A program made the position numbers and the translations under genes. From Acidobacteriaceae bacterium (GTDB taxonomy: Bacteria; Acidobacteriota; Terriglobia; Terriglobales; Acidobacteriaceae): a DNA stretch of 35,054 nucleotides. Position 1 is the first letter of the stretch; each line of letters begins with the position of its first letter. Below the pieces are notes generated by a model, which worked only from the letters and a program-made list of their open reading frames with translations, had not been told where the DNA came from and did not search any database. This document shows positions 1 to 8,786 of the stretch, piece after piece. Location: the NCBI GenBank assembly GCA_003152695.1, contig PMAT01000090.1, forward strand, positions 15,712 through 50,765, given 5' to 3'.

Positions 1-2
1 CC

Positions 3-191
3 AAGTCGGTTCGAAAGCGCATGAAGGACAAAGCCTTCGCGCGCTCCGTCAGTCGCGAGGATATTATCAACGGCGCTGCCGGACTGGGCATTGATCTGGA
101 CGAGCACATCGCGTTTTGCATTGATGCGATGACAGGGATTGCGGGGGGACTGGGCCTGGAGGGGAAAGAGCCACAACAGAACGAGCCGTGA
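3..191 (+). CDS. HD-superfamily hydrolase, C-terminal fragment
   Basis: The reading frame is open from the window edge to a TGA at 189-191 and gives about 62 residues, so the start lies outside the window. The tail contains KSVRKRMKDKAFARSV, then REDIINGA and LDEHIAFCIDAM. This resembles the C-terminal end of the small predicted HD-superfamily hydrolases (COG2316 type). The catalytic HD motif would be upstream and cannot be seen, so the assignment rests on the tail only. The gene runs in the same direction as the permease that starts 57 bases further on. Confidence 0.55.
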   Translation, partial: KSVRKRMKDKAFARSVSREDIINGAAGLGIDLDEHIAFCIDAMTGIAGGLGLEGKEPQQNEP

Positions 192-247
192 AATGTGGGC
201 TCGCGTTCACTGCCCGGAAGGTTCGTGTTACAACTTGAGCGAGCCTT

Positions 248-1324
248 ATGAACAGCAAACGCGCCACTATCATATTTCTTTCCGTGCTGTTGCTGATTGC
301 GCTCGGGCTCACGTTTGTCATTACCAGGTCCTTCCTGGAGCCGTTCGCCTTCGCGATCATTCTTGCGGTCGTCTTTTATCCAATGCACGAACGCATTCTG
401 CAACGGAACCACCGGCGGCCCGGCAGTTCCGCGCTGCTTTCCACGCTGCTCCTGGTCCTGCTGTTTGCGGTGCCGAGCTTCATCATTGCGGTGCTGGCAG
501 CCAACGAAGCGCTGGTGGCGGCGCATTACCTGAGTCGCAGAAGCTTCGAAGAGGGCGGATTCGCATCGCTGGTAATGACCCTGGCTAAGGGCCCTCTCAG
601 CTATGTTGGCCGCTGGGTCGACCTTTCCAAATACGATCTGAACGACATGATCAGCGCCAACACGCAGAAGGTCAGTGTGTGGCTGGTCGGCTTTGGCGCC
701 AGCGTCTTGGGTGGTATCGCGCGCTTCGTCATCGGCGCGCTGATCACGTTCGTGGTCGTGTTCTTTCTGTTTCGTGACGGCGCGCAGTGGGCGTATCGCG
801 CGGGGGCGCTGCTTCCACTGTCTCGCGAGCAGGTGGTGCGGCTGTATCGCAATATCTCCGACACCATCATCGCCAATGTTTACGGCATCCTCTCGGTGGG
901 GGTGGCGCAGGGCACGCTGGTCGGAGTCGCTCTACGCCTCATGGGCATGCAGTCTTCCCTGTTGCTGGGTTTGGCTACCGGTTTTGCTTCCATCATTCCA
1001 GTAGTGGGCTCGGCGCTGATTTGGGTCCCGGTCGTGATTTACCTGCTGGCAACCGGTTCCATTGCGAAGGGCGTGTTTTTTCTGGTTTATTGTGTCGTGA
1101 TCGTCAGCAGCGTCGACAACATCCTCCGCCCGTGGATTGTGGGTGGGCGCGTGGAGTTACATCCGCTGGTCCTGCTCTTCTTTATCTTCGGCGGCGTGGA
1201 AGCGTTCGGGTTCCTGGGATTGTTTCTGGGGCCGGTGGTGGCGTCAGTTCTGGTGGCGCTGTTCGACATTCTGCGCGAAGAACTGAAGGAGGCCAAAACC
1301 TTGCCCGCGGCGGGCGATGCGTGA
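248..1324 (+). CDS. AI-2E family (PerM-like) membrane permease
   Basis: The product has 358 residues, close to the usual 340-370 for the AI-2E/PerM transporter family. Paired N-terminal helices (about residues 8-45) and a helix near 65-85 are followed by a soluble stretch. A C-terminal block of hydrophobic segments contains the family-typical FFLFRDG (about 172-178) and several Gly/Pro-rich helices such as GLATGFASIIPVVGSALIW. The protein should lie in the inner membrane; members export small molecules or ions, and the substrate cannot be told from sequence. The ATG at 248 precedes the first helix; the ribosome site is weak. The gene converges with the monooxygenase gene, with only four bases between their stops and no clear terminator. 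Confidence 0.9.
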   Translation: MNSKRATIIFLSVLLLIALGLTFVITRSFLEPFAFAIILAVVFYPMHERILQRNHRRPGSSALLSTLLLVLLFAVPSFIIAVLAANEALVAAHYLSRRSFEEGGFASLVMTLAKGPLSYVGRWVDLSKYDLNDMISANTQKVSVWLVGFGASVLGGIARFVIGALITFVVVFFLFRDGAQWAYRAGALLPLSREQVVRLYRNISDTIIANVYGILSVGVAQGTLVGVALRLMGMQSSLLLGLATGFASIIPVVGSALIWVPVVIYLLATGSIAKGVFFLVYCVVIVSSVDNILRPWIVGGRVELHPLVLLFFIFGGVEAFGFLGLFLGPVVASVLVALFDILREELKEAKTLPAAGDA

Positions 1325-1328
1325 CGCG

Positions 1329-1622
1329 CTACTCGCCGGAAAGCGGAGTATACGACTCGCCTTCTTTGCGTTCTCCGATGTCCTTCAGCGCAGCGATCGC
1401 GTACTGCTGAAAATGCGCGGATTCGCGATGGGCCTCCAGAGCGGTCTCGTCGCGATACTGCTCGTAGATGAAGAATCGCGTGGCGTCCGTTCGGTGCCGA
1501 TGCACGATGTACATCAGGCAGCCCGGCTCTTGCCGCGAAGCGGTCTGAAGTTTGCCGAATATCCTGGCGACTTCGTCTTCATGCCCCGGGTTTGCCATCC
1601 AAGTCACGGCCAGTACGACCAT
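1329..1622 (-). CDS. YgiN-like antibiotic biosynthesis monooxygenase domain protein
   Basis: This 97-residue protein is the usual size of a single ABM-domain protein, a dimeric ferredoxin-like alpha-beta barrel. It starts VVLAVTWMANPGHEDEVARIF, has the central QEPGCLMYIVHRH, then FFIYEQYRDETALEAHRES, where the second strand and helix carry the EQY/ALEAH signature. Family members act on quinols or polyketides, or bind haem; the substrate here is unknown. It lies 27 bases downstream of purA on the same strand and may be read through from it. There is no sign of damage. Confidence 0.85.
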   Translation of the reverse strand: MVVLAVTWMANPGHEDEVARIFGKLQTASRQEPGCLMYIVHRHRTDATRFFIYEQYRDETALEAHRESAHFQQYAIAALKDIGERKEGESYTPLSGE

Positions 1623-1649
1623 TCCATCCTCCAGTTTGCGCCCTTGCTC

Positions 1650-2978
1650 CTATTCACTTTTCCCGCTGACGCTGTTCAGCGTTTTCGCGAACTCGGGAAT
1701 AAACATGGTCTGCTCGCGATCGGGGCCAGTCGAAACAATACCGACCTTCGCGCCCGATTCCTTCTCGACGAATTCCAAATATCGTTTCGCCTTCGCCGGC
1801 AACTGATCGTAGCTGTTCATGCCAAACGTGCGCGACTTCCAACCCGGCAGCTTGGCATAAACCGGCTCGATCTCCTCGTATCCTGACGCCTGCGCGGGAA
1901 TCTCCTGCGCTTCCTTCCCGTTAACCTTATAGCCGACGCAAATCGGGATCTCCGGCTGATCATCCAGCACGTCGAGCTTGGTCACGACCAGCCAACTGGT
2001 GCCATTGATCATGTTGGAATAGCGCAGCAGCGGCAAGTCCAGCCAGCCGGTCCGACGCGGACGTCCGGTTACGGCGCCGAACTCGTTGCCTTTCTTGCGC
2101 AGCGCCTCGCCGACCTCCTCTTTCAGTTCGGTGGGGAACGGCCCTCCGCCCACGCGCGTGCAGTAGGCCTTGGTTACGCCGATCACCATGTTGATTGCCG
2201 TCGGGGGCACGCCCGTGCCGGTCACCGCTCCTCCGGATGTCGCGCTGGACGAGGTGACGAACGGATAGGTTCCGTGATCGATGTCGAGCATGGTGCCTTG
2301 CGCGCCTTCGAACATCACCGACTCGCCATTGGCGATGGCGCGGTTCAGCAGCAGCGCAGTGTCGGTCACGAAAGGAGCGACGCGGTCGGCGATCTCCGCA
2401 TAGTCGGTGAACATCTTGTCGGGATCCAAAGGCTCGCTGTTGAACAGGGCATGCGCGATGGTGTTCTTCTCGCGGCAGGCGTTCTCAATGTGCTTCTTCA
2501 GCAGGGTCTTGTCGAGCAGGTCCTGCACACGCAATCCGCTGCGCGCCATCTTGTCTTCGTAAGTGGGCCCGATACCGCGCGAAGTGGTGCCGATCTTCAC
2601 GCGCCCGGGAGCGTTCTCCGATGCCAGCTCAATCATGCGGTGGTAGGGAAGGATCACGTGCGCGCGGTTACTGACAAACAGATTGCCGTCAACATGCACG
2701 CCGGTCGCGCGCAGCGCATCCACTTCCTTCATGAAGGCGAAGGGATCGAGCACCACCCCATTGCCGATCACGCCGCGGCATCCCTCGCGCAGCACGCCGC
2801 AGGGTATGAGCTGAAGGATGAACTTCTTGCCCTTGATGGTGACCGTGTGTCCGGCATTGTGGCCGCCCGAATAGCGCGCGACTACATTGAAGCGCTCGGA
2901 GAGAACGTCAACGATCTTGCCTTTACCTTCGTCGCCCCATTGCGCGCCGACAATTACTGCTGTCTTGCCAGTTTTCAA
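1650..2978 (-). CDS. purA: adenylosuccinate synthetase
   Basis: It makes adenylosuccinate from IMP, aspartate and GTP, the first committed step from IMP to AMP. The N-terminus has the GTP-binding VGAQWGDEGKGKIVD loop, followed by YSGGHNAGHT, then GTTSRGIGPTYEDK, FEGAQGTMLDIDHGTYPFVTS and the C-terminal KLDVLD block, so the catalytic parts are complete. I chose the TTG at 2978 because GGAG sits seven bases upstream and the product then begins (M)KTGKTAVIVG. An ATG at 3008 would add ten unconserved residues and has no ribosome site. The length of 442 residues is normal (about 430). The gene is divergent from mutM. Confidence 0.97.
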   Translation of the reverse strand: MKTGKTAVIVGAQWGDEGKGKIVDVLSERFNVVARYSGGHNAGHTVTIKGKKFILQLIPCGVLREGCRGVIGNGVVLDPFAFMKEVDALRATGVHVDGNLFVSNRAHVILPYHRMIELASENAPGRVKIGTTSRGIGPTYEDKMARSGLRVQDLLDKTLLKKHIENACREKNTIAHALFNSEPLDPDKMFTDYAEIADRVAPFVTDTALLLNRAIANGESVMFEGAQGTMLDIDHGTYPFVTSSSATSGGAVTGTGVPPTAINMVIGVTKAYCTRVGGGPFPTELKEEVGEALRKKGNEFGAVTGRPRRTGWLDLPLLRYSNMINGTSWLVVTKLDVLDDQPEIPICVGYKVNGKEAQEIPAQASGYEEIEPVYAKLPGWKSRTFGMNSYDQLPAKAKRYLEFVEKESGAKVGIVSTGPDREQTMFIPEFAKTLNSVSGKSE

Positions 2979-3254
2979 CTTCGTACTCCATTTGCGGACG
3001 CCCGGCATCGAGCGCGAACGGCCGCGCAGATTCGCACACAGCTCGCCTCTGGATTGCGAAACCGGATCAGAATTCGGGGAAGTTTAGGGAGACGAACCGC
3101 GTACTCTTGATTTTACAGGGTGGACTAAAGATGGTGCAATGCACAGGCGATAGGCAGACCCGCCTTAGCCAAAGGATCGCTGGAACGGGGCACCCCGGTC
3201 TTGTGCATCTTCTAGAATGCCCGCTCTGCCCGAATCGCCGTACACTAACAGTCT

Positions 3255-4106
3255 ATGCCCGAACTCCCCGAGGTCGAAACTGTTGCCCGCGGACTGAACC
3301 AGCGGATCGCTGGCGATGTGATCGACTCGGTCTGGCTGGGAGAAAAGCCTGAACCGCTGAAATCGCCTGCCGCCGAGATCGCGTCCGTGCTGGAGCATCA
3401 TCGAATCGTACAAGTGCGGCGCGTGGGCAAGCATATTGTTTTCGATTTGCAGCGTGCCCGACGGAACTCGTCGAGAAAACCGGCTGCCATTGACGGGCAA
3501 TGGATTGTGCACCTCGGAATGACTGGCCGCCTGCTGATCGCGTCTCCAGAAATGGAAACGGCCAAGCATACTCACGCCGTGTTGAAGCTGGCCTCGGGAT
3601 GGGAACTGCGGTTTGTCGATCCCCGGCGCTTTGGCCGCCTTGCGGTGGTTCGAATCGAACCGAAGAGCACCGCCGGCTTTGCCGCGCCCGGCGATGAGCC
3701 GCTAAAGTCGCTGATCGGGCCATTCATGGCTCTGTTTCGCGGACGCAAAACTCCCATCAAGAGCGCATTGCTGAACCAGAAGCTGTTAAGCGGGGTGGGA
3801 AACATTTATGCTGACGAGTCGCTGTTTCGCGCCGGAATTCGGCCGCGCAGGCGAGCGGCGTCGCTCACCCGCGCTGAGCTGCAAAGACTGCACGTCGCGC
3901 TGAAGGCGGTGCTGCGCGAGGCGATCAAGCTGGGCGGGTCGTCGGTCAACGATTACGTCGATGCCGAAGGCCACGAAGGATTCTTTCAACTGCGGCATCG
4001 CGTGTATGGCAGAGAGGGCGAGTCCTGCCTGGTATGCGGTGCCGCCATCAAGCGGGTTATCATCGCAGGACGCAGCAGTCATTATTGTTCGCGCTGTCAG
4101 AAGTAG
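3255..4106 (+). CDS. mutM: formamidopyrimidine-DNA glycosylase (Fpg/MutM)
   Basis: This is a base-excision repair enzyme that removes oxidised purines such as 8-oxoguanine and nicks the strand. The N-terminus is MPELPEVETVARGL, with catalytic Pro2 (Schiff base) and Glu3. The conserved VGKHIVFDL lysine segment, HLGMTGRL and the helix-two-turn-helix LLSGVGNIYADESLF follow. The last 25 residues form the zinc finger with CLVC and CSRC pairs. At 283 residues it is full length. It lies 37 bases upstream of the ROK kinase on the same strand. Confidence 0.97.
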   Translation: MPELPEVETVARGLNQRIAGDVIDSVWLGEKPEPLKSPAAEIASVLEHHRIVQVRRVGKHIVFDLQRARRNSSRKPAAIDGQWIVHLGMTGRLLIASPEMETAKHTHAVLKLASGWELRFVDPRRFGRLAVVRIEPKSTAGFAAPGDEPLKSLIGPFMALFRGRKTPIKSALLNQKLLSGVGNIYADESLFRAGIRPRRRAASLTRAELQRLHVALKAVLREAIKLGGSSVNDYVDAEGHEGFFQLRHRVYGREGESCLVCGAAIKRVIIAGRSSHYCSRCQK

Positions 4107-4143
4107 AGCGGTGTAGTTAGCGAGAGGAGCCGTGAGGTTGCAC

Positions 4144-5169
4144 ATGGGCGTGTATTCCATCGGAGTTGATCTGGGCGGCACCAACCTGCGCATCGCCGCG
4201 GTCGATACCGACGGCAAACTGCTGGAGAAGCTGACCACCGGAACCGAGGTAGGCCGTGGGCGCGACTGGGTCATCGGCGAAATGTGCGATGCCATTCAGT
4301 CGTTAAAGGTGAAGTATCGCAACTTGGGGCAACTGGCGGGAATCGGCATCGGGGTCCCCGGATTCATCGACATGGATACCGGCACCGTCATGCAATCGCC
4401 CAACCTCCCCGACTGGGCGAACTTTCCGGTGCGCGATGAGATTCAGCGCCGGCTGGGAACGCCGGTGATTCTGGAGAACGATGCCAACTCCGCTGCCATG
4501 GGAGAAAAATGGCTGGGCGCCGGCCGCGATACCGACCACATGGCCATGTACACACTGGGCACCGGGGTGGGAGGCGGCTTGGTGCTGAATGGACGTCTCT
4601 GGCATGGCATGAACGGCATGGCCGGAGAGCTCGGCCACTTCTGCGTCGAACCAGACGGGCATCCCTGCGGTTGTGGAAGCCGGGGCTGCCTTGAGCAGTA
4701 CGCTTCCGCGACGGCCATCGTGCGCATGGCGCATGAGGCGATCGCCAGCGGACAGGCGGACGATCTGGCACGGGCCACACGCGGCAATGTCGAGTTCAAT
4801 TCGCGGGTCATCTACCAGTTGGCCATTCAAGGCGACGTGTCGGCGCAGCGGATCTATCAAAAGGCGGGACGCGCGTTGGGTATTGGCATCGGTAGTATGG
4901 TCAACGCGCTGAATCTACCGATGTACGTGATCGGTGGCGGAGTGGCCAGTGCGTGGGACGCTTTCGCGCCCACCATGTTCGACGAGTTGAGACTTCGCTC
5001 CTTCATCTACAAGGTCACGGCCCCCGATGGCGCTATGGCGGGAAAGAAGCACACCATTGTCACGCAGGCCTTGATGGGCAGTGATGCCGGACTCTACGGC
5101 GCAGCCCGATTGCCTATGCTAGCATCGCTGACACAAACGGAGCCAACCCGCAGCCAGCAATTTTCCTAG
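4144..5169 (+). CDS. ROK-family sugar kinase, probable glucokinase
   Basis: It probably phosphorylates glucose or a related hexose with ATP in the cytoplasm. The N-terminal phosphate loop is IGVDLGGTNLRIAAVD, the sugar-binding ENDANSAAMGE follows, then GTGVGGGLVLNG. The ROK zinc site is intact: GELGHFC then CGCGSRGCLEQYAS. I chose the ATG at 4144 (MGVYSIGVD), which has TGAGG six bases upstream. GTG at 4132 and TTG at 4138 would add three or four residues. The product is 341 residues, slightly longer than typical ROK glucokinases (about 320). It could be specific for another hexose. Confidence 0.9.
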   Translation: MGVYSIGVDLGGTNLRIAAVDTDGKLLEKLTTGTEVGRGRDWVIGEMCDAIQSLKVKYRNLGQLAGIGIGVPGFIDMDTGTVMQSPNLPDWANFPVRDEIQRRLGTPVILENDANSAAMGEKWLGAGRDTDHMAMYTLGTGVGGGLVLNGRLWHGMNGMAGELGHFCVEPDGHPCGCGSRGCLEQYASATAIVRMAHEAIASGQADDLARATRGNVEFNSRVIYQLAIQGDVSAQRIYQKAGRALGIGIGSMVNALNLPMYVIGGGVASAWDAFAPTMFDELRLRSFIYKVTAPDGAMAGKKHTIVTQALMGSDAGLYGAARLPMLASLTQTEPTRSQQFS

Positions 5170-5435
5170 ATTCCCTTTGCGCCTTAAGATTATTTCGATG
5201 CCAGGCATAGCTGTAGTCGGTGCAGCCGCATGAGCCTGGTGTCGGACATGGAAATCCATCCACGGCTCAGCGATGAGTCATCCCTGAACTGATTCGCGCC
5301 ACTTAGGTGTGTAGGTTGCCGCAAAATTAACCTATTACAAGAAATTCGCTGGAGCAAAGTCAAGAGTTGTGGTTCATACTATTGCAACCGTCGAGGCTGC
5401 TATCAGCCCACTTCTCTTTTTTGCGGGGTGGTGTT

Positions 5436-5954
5436 GTGTCTCCTGAGCTGGAACATATCCGCCGTGAAGTGGAACGCATCACCAGTACCATGTCGCCGCA
5501 CGACTGGCGCTATGCTCCGCCACGGAAGTGGAGTTGCGCCCAAATTCTGGAACACCTTCTGTTGAGTTACACGGCCACTACCCAGGGGACCCAGACCGCC
5601 CTGCAAACGGGCAAGCCGCTGGGAGGCCAGCCTACGTTGAAGGACAAACTAGCGACCTTTTATGTGGCCAAAATGGGATTGCTTCCCAGCGGGCGGAGGG
5701 CGCCGAAGACGAGCTACCCGGCGAATGGTTCCGGCGTGGAGTCGTTGCGGCAATTCAATGACGCCCTGGTGGCCATGGATGCGACGCTGGCCAATGCGGA
5801 GAAACGATTCGGCAGGGTGGCCAAGATACTCGACCATCCGGTCCTCGGCCCCATGAATGCGAAAGACTGGCGCCGTTTCCATCACACCCATGCCCGGCAC
5901 CATCTCAAGCAAATCGAGAAGCGATTAAAGCAGGCCAGTTCTGGCCGCGCTTAA
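5436..5954 (+). CDS. DinB/DUF1569-like four-helix protein
   Basis: This is a helical protein of about 172 residues. The pattern is that of the DinB-like superfamily: an early helix (ELEHIRREVERI), WSCAQILEHLLLSY with a histidine, a middle region, then HHTHARHHLKQIEKRL near the C-terminus. The histidines in those helices usually form a metal site. These proteins are thiol-dependent or metal-dependent enzymes, or uncharacterised; no substrate can be inferred. The GTG at 5436 gives a product starting (M)SPELEHIRREVE. Earlier TTG codons (5367, 5382) would add an unconserved tail. It stands alone after a noncoding gap of about 260 bases. Confidence 0.7.
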   Translation: MSPELEHIRREVERITSTMSPHDWRYAPPRKWSCAQILEHLLLSYTATTQGTQTALQTGKPLGGQPTLKDKLATFYVAKMGLLPSGRRAPKTSYPANGSGVESLRQFNDALVAMDATLANAEKRFGRVAKILDHPVLGPMNAKDWRRFHHTHARHHLKQIEKRLKQASSGRA

Positions 5955-6044
5955 CCGATCCGCAATAGCTAGAGCGAGAGTGGCTGCAGCTTGGGTAGTG
6001 CCCGCGCTACCCGTACCAGCGGATGCACCAATCCTGGAACCGCT

Positions 6045-6932
6045 TTAGAAAGAACTCAGATACCAGCGCCATATTGACTCGCCAAAAAAAACTGCGGCCA
6101 GAGAACACGCGCCCAGAAATACGCCGAACGGCAGTTCCTGCGCCAGAAACCTTTCTCGAGCAGAAGATTGCCCGGCCAGCGCTTCGCCCACCTCCGGTGT
6201 CTTGCGGAAACGCCCCGCGAGCAGCAGGAAGGCAGCATAAACGGTGGCCGCCAACGGCGCGGTGAAAATCACAAAGAGCGTGAGCTTCAGCCCCAGAAAC
6301 GCTCCCACCAGGGCTATGAGTGCAATATCGCCGAATCCCAATCCGTGACGTTTGCGAAGCAGGTAGTACAACGCCCACGCCAGGTAGAAGAAGCCGGCGC
6401 CAAGCAGAGCAGCGATGGCGGAGTCGAGCAGCGCCAGTTGAGCATGAGTCGGACGCTGCGCGCCGTACGCGCGCAGAAAAAATTGTGTTGCGGCGCTATC
6501 GGCCGGGGCGAACCAGGAGAGCGCCAGTCCCAGCACGATTCCGGAATAGGTGAATTCCCGCGGCAGCAGGCCCGTCTCCGCATCCATGAAAATCAGTCCC
6601 ACCAGCAGGAAACAAAAGAGGCAGAGTTTTGCCGTCGCCAGCGTCGGACCGAATGACAGGTAGCACGCGGTGAACAACACGGCGGTCAGCAACTCGACGG
6701 CGGGATAACGCAGTGAAATTGGCGCTCCGCAAGCGCGGCAGCGGCGGCGCAGTAGCAGCCAGCTTAACAACGGAATATTGTCGTGCCAGCGCAGAAAAGC
6801 GCCGCACGCCGGGCAGTGCGACCTGGGGCGGATGACGGACTCATCGCGGGGAAGGCGGCTGATGCAGACATTCAGGAAACTGCCCAATGCCAGCCCCACG
6901 ACGAACAGCGCGCATTCGATAGCTAGGTCCAA
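6045..6932 (-). CDS. type IV prepilin peptidase / N-methyltransferase (A24)
   Basis: An inner-membrane aspartic protease that cleaves the leader of type IV pilins and pseudopilins. The N-terminal half carries the cytoplasmic zinc motif of two CxxC pairs (Cys40/43 and Cys65/68). The catalytic aspartates lie in FMDAETGLLP (about Asp117) and GFGDIAL (about Asp202). The hydrophobic helices fit the eight-helix PilD/GspO fold, and 295 residues is normal. The DAETG and GFGDIA variants differ slightly from the classic motifs but keep both Asp. It lies 22 bases downstream of the glycosyltransferase on the same strand, probably one transcript. Confidence 0.93.
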   Translation of the reverse strand: MDLAIECALFVVGLALGSFLNVCISRLPRDESVIRPRSHCPACGAFLRWHDNIPLLSWLLLRRRCRACGAPISLRYPAVELLTAVLFTACYLSFGPTLATAKLCLFCFLLVGLIFMDAETGLLPREFTYSGIVLGLALSWFAPADSAATQFFLRAYGAQRPTHAQLALLDSAIAALLGAGFFYLAWALYYLLRKRHGLGFGDIALIALVGAFLGLKLTLFVIFTAPLAATVYAAFLLLAGRFRKTPEVGEALAGQSSARERFLAQELPFGVFLGACSLAAVFFGESIWRWYLSSF

Positions 6933-6954
6933 AGCGTGTTGTGGTCGTCCTCTC

Positions 6955-7434
6955 CTACGGTTGAGGAAGTCGCAGCAGGTCGCCGCTCAGTTTCATTTCG
7001 CCGGGCTCGTCCGGCGGCATCTCACCTATCCAGTTCACCAGCTTGCGATTGACCAGCCGGGTTTCGGGGGGACAGCTTTGCCACTCCCCGTTGCCGTTCT
7101 GTTCACGGATCGAGATCCGATAGCCTGCTATGTTCTGTGCGGGCTCCTCGTTCTTCCAATCGAATAGAGCCGCTTCCAGATCGTCGGAGAGGGTCTCGTC
7201 GGGGCGAAGGCAGAGAATCCAATCATGCGCGGCGTCGGCGGCATAGGCGCCAATCGTGACGCCGGGGATCGCAGTCTTCAGAGTCGCTCCATACTCGCGC
7301 GCGACCCGCGAAGTATCGTCTTCCGAGCCTTCGTCAATCACCAGCACCTCGTCGCAGGGACGGAGCGAGTCCAAGGCGCGGCCCAGGCGAAGCGCATCGT
7401 TATGGGTGTGCAGCAGCGCGGTGATTTTAGGCAT
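6955..7434 (-). CDS. short glycosyltransferase family 2-like protein
   Basis: The start MPKITALLHTHNDALRLGRALDSL is the first beta-alpha unit of GT-A enzymes. DEVLVIDEGSEDDTSRVAREYGA carries the nucleotide-binding acidic residues, and WILCLRPDETLSDDL corresponds to the DxD-region strand. The protein ends near residue 159, well short of the 230-300 usual for the family, and the C-terminal part (residues 100 on) is unlike a full acceptor domain. It may be a reduced transferase or a binding protein. The ATG at 7434 puts the conserved strand at the N-terminus; the alternative upstream start at 7482 adds an unconserved stretch. It precedes the prepilin peptidase. Confidence 0.72.
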   Translation of the reverse strand: MPKITALLHTHNDALRLGRALDSLRPCDEVLVIDEGSEDDTSRVAREYGATLKTAIPGVTIGAYAADAAHDWILCLRPDETLSDDLEAALFDWKNEEPAQNIAGYRISIREQNGNGEWQSCPPETRLVNRKLVNWIGEMPPDEPGEMKLSGDLLRLPQP

Positions 7435-7492
7435 GGAGTAACTCTGGTTAGGATACCGCAGCCCCGGAAGACTGCGTACCAACCTGGACGCG

Positions 7493-7523
7493 AAAAAGGC
7501 GCAGCCGGGTCGTGGCTGCGCCT
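7493..7523 (-). terminator. intrinsic terminator of the BON lipoprotein gene
   Basis: A perfect 10-bp stem (AGGCGCAGCC, 7497-7506, with GGCTGCGCCT, 7514-7523) encloses a seven-base loop. Read on the minus strand it is followed by five T (7493-7497), the arrangement of a rho-independent terminator. It lies 22 bases after the stop of the BON-domain gene. Confidence 0.88.
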
Positions 7524-7545
7524 GCGAATCGCTTCGAGTAATCGT

Positions 7546-8631
7546 TTACGACAGCGGTGTGCGTCCGGCGTTACGTTCATTGCTGTCTTGCGGGGTAACG
7601 GTCAGGGCGTTGATGGTCTGGAAGTTCAACACCGCCTCAGCCGGCAACTGGATCTGCTGTCCCTTCTTGGAGGCTGCAACTCCGGTTCCGGCGCCCGCTC
7701 CGGCCGCGGCGCCAATCGCGGCGCCTTTGCCACCGCCAAAGATGCCGCCCAGAACGGCGCCGGCGGCAGTGCCGACACCCACCTTAGTCGCCGTGCTTTT
7801 GCCCTGGCCGTTTCCGGCGCGGGTCCATCGGTTGGTCTGAATGTTGTAAGTCTTGCCGTTCACCGATAGCGAGGTCAATTCCAGGGTTAAGACCGAATTG
7901 CCGGCGAAGCGGCCAGCGCTTTTCACATCGTCCACTCGGCCCACCACTTCCGCGCCTGACGGAATCACAGTTTCACCGTCCAGCATAATCGGATTGCTGA
8001 GCGAACCATGGAAAGTGTCGCCGACCTGGTTGCGCTCCGAATCGAGGGGATTGTCCAGTCTGATGGTCAACTGCGTTCCCGCCGGCACCGTGACCTTCTT
8101 TGGAGGAGCGGGTGGCGGCGAAGGAGGCGGAGGCGTCTGCTCAGCGGAGGCATCCGGCGCAATGTCGTCGGCCACGAGAGCGCCAGCCCCAGCGTTGTCC
8201 GCATCGTTTTCGCTCTGGCGGCGATGGCTGGCGCGGTTGGATTGAGACATGGACAGCTTGCCCGGCTTAGCAGGAGAAGGCCTAGGTGTCATTCGCCGGG
8301 TTAGTTGCGCGCCCGGCGCCGGCGCCGATACCTCGGCCTGCTGCACCTGAAGGTTATTGACCACCGTCTTAACGCCTTCCACGGTGGCCGCATCGCCAGC
8401 CGCTGCGGCACGTTCGGCATCGTTGCCAACCTGGCCGTTGAGCGTGACCACGCCATTGGCGGCCTGCACTTCGATCTGCCGACTCTGGATGGCCGAATCG
8501 CTGTAAAGCTTGCTTTGTATTTCAATCGCAATCTGGGCGTCGGTGGGAGTTGCTTTCCGAGAGCACCCAGCCAAAACACCGAGCGCCATTGCGAGCATCA
8601 AAATGGCATACAGGGATGCCTTGGTTCTCAT
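7546..8631 (-). CDS. BON-domain lipoprotein with Gly-rich C-terminus
   Basis: A lipoprotein signal (MRTKASLYAILM to the lipobox LAGC) is followed by a BON domain (about residues 28-100: AIEIQSKLYSDSAI, VTLNGQVGNDAERAAA, VEGVKTVVNNLQV). A Pro/Ser-rich linker comes next. A second domain (VTVPAGTQLTIRL, then VIPSGAEVVGRVDD) resembles VirB10/TrbI-like or TraK-like beta domains. It ends in a Gly/Ala-rich block (KVGVGTAAGAVLGGIFGGGKGA) of the glycine-zipper kind. The BON domain binds phospholipid, so attachment to the outer-membrane periphery is likely. The ATG at 8631 has CAGGAG 11 bases upstream and starts the signal peptide; an upstream ATG at 8784 would put 51 residues before it. Confidence 0.82.
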   Translation of the reverse strand: MRTKASLYAILMLAMALGVLAGCSRKATPTDAQIAIEIQSKLYSDSAIQSRQIEVQAANGVVTLNGQVGNDAERAAAAGDAATVEGVKTVVNNLQVQQAEVSAPAPGAQLTRRMTPRPSPAKPGKLSMSQSNRASHRRQSENDADNAGAGALVADDIAPDASAEQTPPPPSPPPAPPKKVTVPAGTQLTIRLDNPLDSERNQVGDTFHGSLSNPIMLDGETVIPSGAEVVGRVDDVKSAGRFAGNSVLTLELTSLSVNGKTYNIQTNRWTRAGNGQGKSTATKVGVGTAAGAVLGGIFGGGKGAAIGAAAGAGAGTGVAASKKGQQIQLPAEAVLNFQTINALTVTPQDSNERNAGRTPLS

Positions 8632-8786
8632 GTTCACTATCGCTCCTGAATAGGATTTTAGTCCGAAAGACGGTGCTTGGAAATATAAACACTCGCCCGT
8701 CAGAGTTGTCGCGCTGGGCTGAAACCGCGCTTTGTGATGGCGATGATGGAACCCTAGCCGACGATTCAACTCCCGCGGTCGCAAAA